DNA of 64,000 bases from an uncultured Solirubrobacterales bacterium (GTDB taxonomy: Bacteria; Actinomycetota; Thermoleophilia; Solirubrobacterales; JACPNS01): positions 62,001 to 126,000 of the forward strand of contig CAKZMQ010000007.1 of the NCBI GenBank assembly GCA_937128795.1, given 5' to 3'. The position numbers were made by a program, and so were the translations under genes. The notes beneath the pieces are model-generated. The model worked only from the letters and a program-made list of their open reading frames with translations, did not search any database and was not told the origin of the DNA. Shown piece by piece: positions 8,258-14,393 of the stretch (its first letter is position 1; the number at the start of each line of letters is the position of its first letter).

Positions 8258-9268
8258 TCAGAGCCAGCCGCGTTTGCGGAAATAGGTGAGCATTCCGCCG
8301 AGCGCCAGCGCCATCGCCGCGACCATCAACCAGAAGCCGGACGACGTGCCTTCGCCCGGGAAGATCACGTTCGCACCGGCCGTGGAGGCGATCAGCGTCA
8401 GCGGCAGGAACAAAACGGAGAACACAGTCAGGAATCGCAGAATGTCATTGACGTCGTGCGAGATGACCGATTCGTTGGTCGCTTCGAGCGCCTCTACGAC
8501 TTCTTTGTAGTTCTCGAGCATGTCCCACATCCGTTCGGATGCGTCGACGATGTCGTCGAAGTAGATCTCAAGATCTTCGGCGATGAAACGCATCTTCACG
8601 CGTTCAAGGTCACGCAGCACCGCGCGTTGCGGACGAATGATCTTGCGGAAGTTGATGATCTCCTGCTTGACGTTGGAGATGTCTCGAACGACCTCGCGCG
8701 AGTTCTCCTCAAGGAATATCTGTTCTTCGATGTTGTCCAGTTTCAGTCCCATCTTGCGCAACATCGGAAAAAAACTGCTGAAAGCATCGTCGACGATCGT
8801 GTAGAGCAAATAGCCGGGGCCCTGGCTCATGCGTTGCTCACGAGTTTCCTCATGGCTTTTACAGCGCTCGTACAGGTACTCAACCGGCTTGAGCTCTTCG
8901 TTCGGCAGTGTGATTACAAAATCCGGCCCGACGAACATGTCGAGCTCGGCGGCGTTCAGCCGTCCGACGCGCTTGTCGAAGACCGCGAGGTGAAGGATGA
9001 TGAAGAGATAGTCGTCGTACTCGTCGATCTTCGGCCGCTGGTTGCGGGAGCGAACGTCCTCGTAATCGAGGTCGTGAAAATCGAAGTTTTCGCGCAGCCA
9101 TAGTTCTTCAGCGGGGCCGGGGCGTTCGAGGTTGATCCAGCGGATCCCGTCGTGTTCGATTTGCTCGACACGCGGCTCTGCGTTGATCTCAGGTACGAGG
9201 TCTTCTACCGACGCTGAACCACTGCGACGGCGAATACGCCCGGGCATGTTTCTGATACGCGGTCCCAT
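8258..9268 (-). CDS. corA: CorA-type divalent cation transporter
   Basis: Probable Mg2+/Co2+ (or Zn2+) channel of the CorA family: a large acidic N-terminal cytoplasmic domain, a long helical stalk (DNIEEQIFLEENSREVVRDI), then two C-terminal membrane helices and a short basic tail. The selectivity loop that is normally GMN reads TAGANVIFPGEG, so methionine is replaced by alanine. The chosen ATG gives 336 residues; a TTG 24 codons upstream and an ATG 7 codons downstream are alternatives, and none has a strong ribosome-binding site. It is convergent with the MFS gene. Family is clear, ion specificity is not. Confidence 0.85.
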   Translation of the reverse strand: MGPRIRNMPGRIRRRSGSASVEDLVPEINAEPRVEQIEHDGIRWINLERPGPAEELWLRENFDFHDLDYEDVRSRNQRPKIDEYDDYLFIILHLAVFDKRVGRLNAAELDMFVGPDFVITLPNEELKPVEYLYERCKSHEETREQRMSQGPGYLLYTIVDDAFSSFFPMLRKMGLKLDNIEEQIFLEENSREVVRDISNVKQEIINFRKIIRPQRAVLRDLERVKMRFIAEDLEIYFDDIVDASERMWDMLENYKEVVEALEATNESVISHDVNDILRFLTVFSVLFLPLTLIASTAGANVIFPGEGTSSGFWLMVAAMALALGGMLTYFRKRGWL

Positions 9269-9385
9269 GACGGACTGAGAGGGTCGTCGGTGGTCGTTGA
9301 AAGCGGCATGATGCAGGCACTTTATCGGCAACGCTGTCAAGAACCTGTTGCTTGCAACGCCCCGACCGCGTGGGTCGGCGACTAT

Positions 9386-10036
9386 TCAGACCGCCCTTGA
9401 TGCGACGAACTCGATCAAAGTCTCGCCAGCCGCCTCATGGCTGGGAGTCGATCGATCGTCGTACCAGAGCCCGAGAAACGCAGCGTCGTCGGCCACGGCC
9501 GAATCGTGTTCCACCGCGATGGCGCGCTCGTACCCGTGGATCGGCATGTCCGGTAGAACCGGGCTCGCCAGCCACAATGAATCGACGTTGCGTCGTGACA
9601 GCGCCAGAGCCACCGCCTCCAATGTCGGGCCTGAGGCCGACCCGTCGTCCACCACGATGACTGTGCGATGTGAGACGGATACTGCGCTCGATCCAGCACC
9701 GCGGTATGTCTTGGCCAACCGTGCGATCACCGCAGTGGACTCCGCCACCCGCACCGCGATCGAGTCTTCGGTCACGCCCAGAGCAGTCAAGGCGTCGGAT
9801 TCGATCACATGGATCGCATTCTCGGCAACGGCCCCGACCACGTACTCGGGTTTGCCGGGAGTGGAGATCACTTCCACCGGCATCACGTCGATCGGTGCGC
9901 TCAATGCGCGCGCGACTTCGATCGCAACTGGAACTGCCCCGCGCGGCAGGGAAACGACAACCGCATCTTTGGCTTCTTGCAGTTGTGATTCGGCGGCGAG
10001 CCTGCGGCCCGCATCTATTCGGTCCTTGAATGGCAT
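9386..10036 (-). CDS. Phosphoribosyltransferase-domain protein
   Basis: A 216-residue type I phosphoribosyltransferase fold with the PRPP loop VIVVDDGSASGPT at residues 126-138 and a preceding hydrophobic strand. An N-terminal PRGAVPVAIEVA segment is typical of the group often annotated simply as phosphoribosyltransferase, sometimes linked to erythromycin-esterase or dienelactone-hydrolase domains. In the PRPP loop, Gly-Ser-Ala-Ser replaces the more usual Xaa-Xaa-Thr-Gly. A GGGGCA ribosome-binding site precedes the ATG. No nucleobase pathway gene is adjacent and the acceptor base is unknown. Confidence 0.8.
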   Translation of the reverse strand: MPFKDRIDAGRRLAAESQLQEAKDAVVVSLPRGAVPVAIEVARALSAPIDVMPVEVISTPGKPEYVVGAVAENAIHVIESDALTALGVTEDSIAVRVAESTAVIARLAKTYRGAGSSAVSVSHRTVIVVDDGSASGPTLEAVALALSRRNVDSLWLASPVLPDMPIHGYERAIAVEHDSAVADDAAFLGLWYDDRSTPSHEAAGETLIEFVASRAV

Positions 10037-10207
10037 TTGGCTGCCCCCGCGGCCAAAATCTGTCCTCTGGAATGCCGATCAGCCTCCTAGAACCGATCGA
10101 CTACCCCAGAGTAGGTCCGATGGGCTGACGATGCAAGTCGGAAAACCCGGTATCTGTGCGTTCGCGCACGTGTGGTGGATGCGCCAACTTTCCGGCTGGA
10201 CCGTGGC

Positions 10208-10213
10208 TATAAT
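10208..10213 (+). promoter_or_regulatory. -10 box (TATAAT) of the SAM-riboswitch operon
   Basis: A perfect TATAAT lies about 15 nt before the riboswitch. The -35 region (about 10185, CAACTT) is weak. Transcription would begin near 10220. Confidence 0.6.
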
Positions 10214-10227
10214 GCCCTTCACATAGC

Positions 10228-10382
10228 TGTACGCATCAAGAGGGGTGGAGGGACTGGCCCGAAGAAACCCCGGCAACCGCCGCTATTTGATCCGGAATGC
10301 ATTCCATTCCAGATATTCAAATAGAGGAAAGGTGCCAATTCCAGCAAGCCATCCAGAAATGGGTCGACTTGGAGATGTGGAC
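10228..10382 (+). ncRNA. SAM-I (S-box) riboswitch
   Basis: Matches the SAM-I core in order: ATCAAGAG, GGTGGAGGGACTGGCCC, GAA-ACCCCGGCAACC, a variable P3 stem (ATTTGA pairing with TCAAAT), then GGTGCCAATTCCAGCA and the closing AGATG that pairs with GCATC at the 5' side. SAM binding is expected to stabilise this fold and favour the terminator that follows, switching off the operon when methionine/SAM is plentiful. Ends are approximate. Confidence 0.93.
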
Positions 10383-10397
10383 GAGGCCTCATTCGTG

Positions 10398-10430
10398 AAC
10401 CTTTGACACTTCTTTCGGTCAAAGGTTTTT
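10398..10430 (+). terminator. Intrinsic terminator of the SAM riboswitch
   Basis: Perfect 10-bp stem AACCTTTGAC / GTCAAAGGTT around a 10-nt loop, running into TTTTT and then CGTTTT. Placed between riboswitch and coding region, it is the expected expression platform for transcriptional attenuation. Confidence 0.9.
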
Positions 10431-10458
10431 CGTTTTAAACAGTTTTTCGTTTTGAACA
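10425..10458 (+). repeat. 17-bp tandem repeat extending the terminator T-tract
   Basis: GTTTTTCGTTTTAAACA is followed at once by GTTTTTCGTTTTGAACA (one mismatch). The first copy begins inside the terminator stem and provides its T-run. Confidence 0.75.
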
Positions 10459-10490
10459 GTGTTTTGAGAGCACCGGAATAGAGGTTTCAA

Positions 10491-11756
10491 ATGGCCGTAG
10501 ATGCGCCCCAAATCAAATCGACATCAACCGAGCAATGTCTCAAGTGCAAGGAATGCGGAAACGAGTACCCGCTTGAGGCACGTTTTGTCTGCGAGCAATG
10601 CTTCGGCCCGCTCGAGGTCCAGTACGACTTCGGTGGACTTGACGTAGCCGAGGCAAAGCGCAAGATTCAGGCCGGCCCGCAGAGCATCTGGCGATACTCC
10701 GACTTTTTGCCGTTTGAGGAGCAGCCCAAGAGTGTGCTCGCGACCGGTATGACGCCACTGATTCACGCGACCCGTCTCGGCGCGTACTTGGGCGGACTGA
10801 AGAACGTCTACATCAAGAATGATGCCGCCAATCCGACGCACTCGTTCAAGGATCGCGTGGTGAGCATCGCAATCGCCAAGGCTCGCGAACTCGGCTACGA
10901 CGTGATCGCGTGCGCCTCGACTGGAAACCTCGCAAACGCAGTGGCGGCACATGCCGCTGCGGCAGGGCTCGACAGCTACGTCTTCATCCCGACTGATCTG
11001 GAGGAGCAGAAGATTCTCGCGACCGGTGTCTACGGCACCGAACTGGTTGGCGTTAAGGGCAACTATGACGACGTCAATCGTCTGTGCACCGAGCTTTCTG
11101 CCGAGTACGACTGGGCCTTCGTGAACATCAACATGAGGCCGTACTACAGCGAGGGCTCGAAGACGCTGGCCTATGAGGCGATCGAACAACTCGGTTGGGA
11201 AGTTCCCGATCGTGTAGTCGCGCCAATCGCCTCTGGTTCGCTTTTCACCAAGCTCTTCAAGGGCTACAACGAATGGCTCGACGTCGGACTCGTCGACGGC
11301 AAAACACCGATCTTTCACGGTGCGCAGGCCACCGGCTGCAATCCGGTCGCGACGGCGTTCGAGAACGGCAACGACTTCTGTCAACCGGTCAAGCCGGACA
11401 CGATCGCCAAATCACTCGCGATCGGAAACCCGGCCGATGGGCCGTACGCGCTCGACGTTGCGCGCGGCACCGGCGGCAGCATCGAACAGGTCACCGACGA
11501 TGAGATTCGCGCGGGCATCAAACTGCTGGCTCACACGACAGGCGTTTTCACCGAGACAGCCGGAGGCGTTACGGTTGCGAGTCTGAAGAAGCTTGCCGAT
11601 CGCGGAGAGATCGATCCCGACGAAACCGTTGTCGTCTACATCACCGGCGAGGGCCTGAAGACGCTCGACGCGGCACGCGGGACCTTCGAGAAATACGAGA
11701 TCGACCCGACGGTCGATGCGTTCAATCATTTCGTCCCGACGCCGGTAACTGCGTAG
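10491..11756 (+). CDS. Threonine-synthase-family PLP enzyme under SAM riboswitch control
   Basis: Fold-type II PLP enzyme of 421 residues. By family it would convert O-phosphohomoserine to threonine. The PLP lysine is Lys120 in THSFKDR, the phosphate-binding ASTGNLAN is at 142-149, and an N-terminal zinc ribbon (Cys19, Cys22, Cys34, Cys37) is typical of one ThrC group. Control by a methionine-type riboswitch and a CysO-like sulfur carrier starting 40 nt downstream do not fit plain threonine synthesis. Since O-phosphohomoserine is also a possible homocysteine precursor, I infer a homocysteine synthase using thiocarboxylated carrier. Ordinary threonine synthase remains the default alternative. 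No hom, thrB or met genes are in the window. Confidence 0.85.
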   Translation: MAVDAPQIKSTSTEQCLKCKECGNEYPLEARFVCEQCFGPLEVQYDFGGLDVAEAKRKIQAGPQSIWRYSDFLPFEEQPKSVLATGMTPLIHATRLGAYLGGLKNVYIKNDAANPTHSFKDRVVSIAIAKARELGYDVIACASTGNLANAVAAHAAAAGLDSYVFIPTDLEEQKILATGVYGTELVGVKGNYDDVNRLCTELSAEYDWAFVNINMRPYYSEGSKTLAYEAIEQLGWEVPDRVVAPIASGSLFTKLFKGYNEWLDVGLVDGKTPIFHGAQATGCNPVATAFENGNDFCQPVKPDTIAKSLAIGNPADGPYALDVARGTGGSIEQVTDDEIRAGIKLLAHTTGVFTETAGGVTVASLKKLADRGEIDPDETVVVYITGEGLKTLDAARGTFEKYEIDPTVDAFNHFVPTPVTA

Positions 11757-11796
11757 GATCTCGTAAACCACCCTCACGATCAGGAGACAGGCTCAG

Positions 11797-12075
11797 ATGG
11801 CAGTAACGGTCAAGATTCCGGCGCAGTTGCGTCCGGTCGTAGACAATCAGGCAACGGTTTCCGTGAATGCAAGCGGAACGGTGTCAGAGATACTCGACGC
11901 GCTCTACGGTGAATTTCCGGACCTCAAAGATCGCATCAGCGAAAACGGTGAACTGCGCCGCTTTGTGAATGTGTATGTCGCGGATGAGGACATACGATTT
12001 GGCGATGGCCTCGAAACCGCCGTCGCAGACGGCAGCGAAGTGACGATTCTGCCTGCAGTCGCCGGCGGCTGCTGA
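11797..12075 (+). CDS. CysO/ThiS/MoaD-family sulfur carrier ending in Gly-Gly-Cys
   Basis: A 92-residue beta-grasp (ubiquitin-like) protein closely resembling mycobacterial CysO: the RRFVNVYVADEDIRF segment and the tail EVTILPAVAGG are characteristic. Such carriers are adenylated at the C-terminal GG and thiocarboxylated to donate sulfur. Here one extra cysteine follows GG before the stop, so the primary product has the covalent form of a CysO-cysteine adduct and should need trimming by a Mec+/JAMM-type peptidase before activation. Good ribosome-binding site (AGGAGA). No moeZ-like activating enzyme or JAMM peptidase is in the window. Confidence 0.93.
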   Translation: MAVTVKIPAQLRPVVDNQATVSVNASGTVSEILDALYGEFPDLKDRISENGELRRFVNVYVADEDIRFGDGLETAVADGSEVTILPAVAGGC

Positions 12076-12091
12076 GCGGTCAGTCAAGCCC

Positions 12092-12832
12092 GTGAATCCC
12101 ACCGTCGCGATCCTCTGTGGGGGTAGGGGCACGCGCATCGCGCGTGACGAGGACGATCTGCCCAAGCCGCTGGTTCCGGTCGGCGGACGACCAATTCTTT
12201 GGCACGTGATGGCGCTGTATGCGGCGCAGGGATTCACGAAGTTTTTGCTGCTCACCGGTTGGCAGTCGGACCGCGTTGCCCGCGCAGCCCAGCAGTTTGA
12301 ACAGGTTGACGACGGCGATTGGACTGTCGACATCCTCGACACGGGCAACGACACCGAGACCGGCGGGCGCGTGGCGCGAGCTCGTCAGCTACTGAACGGC
12401 GAGACGTTCGCACTGACGTACGCGGACGGCGTGGCCGACATCGATCTCAACGCGGAACTTGCATTCCACCGATCCGAGGGAGCGCTGGCGACGATCGCTG
12501 TCACGCGACCGAAAAGTCCATGGGGCGAGGCAAGGCTCGACGACGACCGCATCACCGGATTCGTGGAGAAGCCCACGCTGGAAACGTGGATAAACGGCGG
12601 CTTCATGTTCATGGAGCCCGGTGTCTTCGACTTCATCGCTGTCGACGACGTGCTCGAACGGAGGCCACTTGAGAATCTTGCCACCGAGGGCGAACTTCGC
12701 GCGTTTCGCCACGAGGGTTTCTGGGAATGCATGGACACCTACAAAGATTCGATCCAGCTGAACGATCTTTGCGCCGATGGCACTCCGCCTTGGCTGAAGA
12801 TCGCGACGCCGGCGAAGGGTGCCACCGGATGA
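12092..12832 (+). CDS. Sugar-1-phosphate nucleotidyltransferase (RfbF-like)
   Basis: Most like glucose-1-phosphate cytidylyltransferase, which makes CDP-glucose. Marks are the nucleotide loop LCGGRGTRIARDED, KPLVPVGGRPILWHVM, the catalytic region TYADGVADIDL, and the ending FWECMDTYKD that parallels the RfbF ending. It is 246 residues, slightly shorter than typical RfbF. The start is a GTG only 16 nt after the sulfur-carrier stop, so it is probably in the SAM-regulated transcript. Its stop overlaps the next start (ATGA). The nucleotide (CTP or another) is not certain from sequence. Confidence 0.85.
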   Translation: MNPTVAILCGGRGTRIARDEDDLPKPLVPVGGRPILWHVMALYAAQGFTKFLLLTGWQSDRVARAAQQFEQVDDGDWTVDILDTGNDTETGGRVARARQLLNGETFALTYADGVADIDLNAELAFHRSEGALATIAVTRPKSPWGEARLDDDRITGFVEKPTLETWINGGFMFMEPGVFDFIAVDDVLERRPLENLATEGELRAFRHEGFWECMDTYKDSIQLNDLCADGTPPWLKIATPAKGATG

Positions 12833-13815
12833 ACGACCGTCGCTCAGAGGTCGCACTCGTGACCGGTGCCGATGGCTTCATTGGCAGCTGGCTGACCGAG
12901 CGGCTCGTCAACGACGGCGCCGACGTCGTGATTCTCAAGCGTGATCGCCCGGCGTTGTCGCGTCTGCGAATCGAGGGAACGGAGGACCGTTGCTCGATCG
13001 CTATTGGCGATCTCTCTGATCACCAGGCGCTGCTGCGCATACTCAATGAATATGGCGTTACGTCGGTCTTTCATCTTGCGGCCCAGGCGATCGTTGCCGT
13101 CGCCAATCGTTCTCCGCTCTCGACTTTTGAGACCAACGTTCGCGGAACTTACAACCTGCTCGAAGCGGCGCGACTTGCACCGACGGTCGATCGTGTTGTC
13201 GTGGCGTCGAGCGACAAGGCATATGGACAGCACGAGGACCTGCCATACCGCGAGGACGCGAAGCTCCAACCGACGTTTCCGTACGACACATCCAAAGCAG
13301 CCGCTGATTTGATCGCGCGCTCGTATGCAGAAACTTATGGCCTGCCGGTCGCGGTGACACGTTTGGCGAACGTCTACGGCGGCGGCGACTTCAATTTTTC
13401 GCGATTGGTGCCGGAGACGGTCCGCGCGATTCTCGAAGGACGCGCGCCGATCGTGAGATCCGACGGATCACCCGAACGCGACTTCATCTACGCGGCAGAC
13501 GCGGTCGACGCGTATTTGACGATCGCCGACGGACTCGCCGACGAGTCCAACTACGGCATGGCATTCAACGCCGGCGCAGGACGGCCGTGGTCCGTCCGCG
13601 AAATGGTCGACACATTGGTCGACGTCGCCGGTAGCGACGTGACGGCGGACTACCGTGGCTCGGGAGTTCCCGAGGGCGAAATCGATCGCCAGTACCTCGA
13701 CTCGTCGCTGATCCACGAACGTCTAGGCTGGCAGCCGAAATGGGATCTGCGAGACGGATTGACGGAGACCTTCGGATGGTACGAACGGACGCTACCGGCG
13801 TTGATCGCCAGATGA
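12829..13815 (+). CDS. NAD-dependent sugar-nucleotide dehydratase/epimerase (CDP-glucose 4,6-dehydratase-like)
   Basis: Extended short-chain dehydrogenase with the Rossmann motif GADGFIG (residues 13-19), FHLAAQ, a catalytic SSDK (127-130) like the S/T-D-K of CDP-glucose 4,6-dehydratases, and YDTSK (Tyr152, Lys156). It likely oxidises and dehydrates an NDP-hexose to a 4-keto-6-deoxy sugar, using the product of the upstream nucleotidyltransferase. It is translationally coupled through ATGA; the start is set there because the open frame further upstream lies inside the previous gene. Length is 328 residues. GDP-mannose dehydratase or a 4-epimerase are alternatives. Confidence 0.82.
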   Translation: MNDRRSEVALVTGADGFIGSWLTERLVNDGADVVILKRDRPALSRLRIEGTEDRCSIAIGDLSDHQALLRILNEYGVTSVFHLAAQAIVAVANRSPLSTFETNVRGTYNLLEAARLAPTVDRVVVASSDKAYGQHEDLPYREDAKLQPTFPYDTSKAAADLIARSYAETYGLPVAVTRLANVYGGGDFNFSRLVPETVRAILEGRAPIVRSDGSPERDFIYAADAVDAYLTIADGLADESNYGMAFNAGAGRPWSVREMVDTLVDVAGSDVTADYRGSGVPEGEIDRQYLDSSLIHERLGWQPKWDLRDGLTETFGWYERTLPALIAR

Positions 13816-13944
13816 CCGGCGATCGTCCTGCGAGTGCGCGTATCTGATCGCAGCCAGCGCCACCAAGAAGATCAGCAGCGCGGCTACGCCAGCGCCGATG
13901 ATCGACAACAGCCATTCCACTGATTCGCTTGCGGCAATCAACAT
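13792..13944 (-). CDS. Possible small single-pass membrane protein
   Basis: A 50-residue frame with an acidic N-terminus (SESVEW), one strongly hydrophobic helix (LLSIIGAGVAALLIFLVALA) and a charged, basic tail (HSQDDRRSSGDQRR). It follows the positive-inside pattern of small membrane proteins. It overlaps the 3' end of the convergent dehydratase gene by 24 nt. No Shine-Dalgarno sequence is clear, and a longer version starting 24 codons upstream is possible. No function can be assigned. Confidence 0.4.
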   Translation of the reverse strand: MLIAASESVEWLLSIIGAGVAALLIFLVALAAIRYAHSQDDRRSSGDQRR

Positions 13945-14010
13945 CGGGTCGCATATACCCACAACTGTGCGGCCGCAAACGTGGAACAAAAGCATTGATA
14001 CGTTTGTTGG

Positions 14011-14364
14011 ATGCATTCCGAAGGGATCAGCGCCAGCGGATTTGCCGTGACCGTCGAAAGCGCCGCCGACACGACCGTTGTTGCGGTGTCAGGGGAACTC
14101 GACATTGCGACGGCGGACCGTCTGACGAAGGCGTTGGCGGGAATCGAGGTCGAACCTGATCACCTTTTGGCGGTGGACCTCAGCGGCGTCGAATTCATGG
14201 ATTCGACCGGGTTGAGGTTGCTGATCGGTGCAAACCGCAGGGCCGGCGAAGCGGGCTACCGCTTTACGGTCGTTACCGGCGGATCGCCCGCCAAGCGCGT
14301 GTTCGAGTTGACAAAGATGGACGAGTACATCGACGTCGTCGACGAACTCTCCGACGCACACTGA
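14011..14364 (+). CDS. rsbV: STAS-domain anti-sigma factor antagonist (SpoIIAA/RsbV type)
   Basis: A 117-residue STAS protein. When dephosphorylated it binds the RsbW-type kinase and frees the sigma factor. The conserved phosphorylation loop LSGVEFMDSTGLRLL is intact, with Ser65 the expected target. It is the only plus-strand gene of the partner-switching cluster and converges with the SpoIIE-type phosphatase that should dephosphorylate it. Separate transcription may allow the antagonist to be set at a different level from the kinase and sigma factor. Confidence 0.9.
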   Translation: MHSEGISASGFAVTVESAADTTVVAVSGELDIATADRLTKALAGIEVEPDHLLAVDLSGVEFMDSTGLRLLIGANRRAGEAGYRFTVVTGGSPAKRVFELTKMDEYIDVVDELSDAH

Positions 14365-14393
14365 TCGATCGTCGTTCCCCGACTGCGGCGCGT

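Noticed and set aside
10425-10458. Tandem 17-mers as a possible CRISPR-like array
   Set aside because: Only two units, no spacers, and they overlap the riboswitch terminator.
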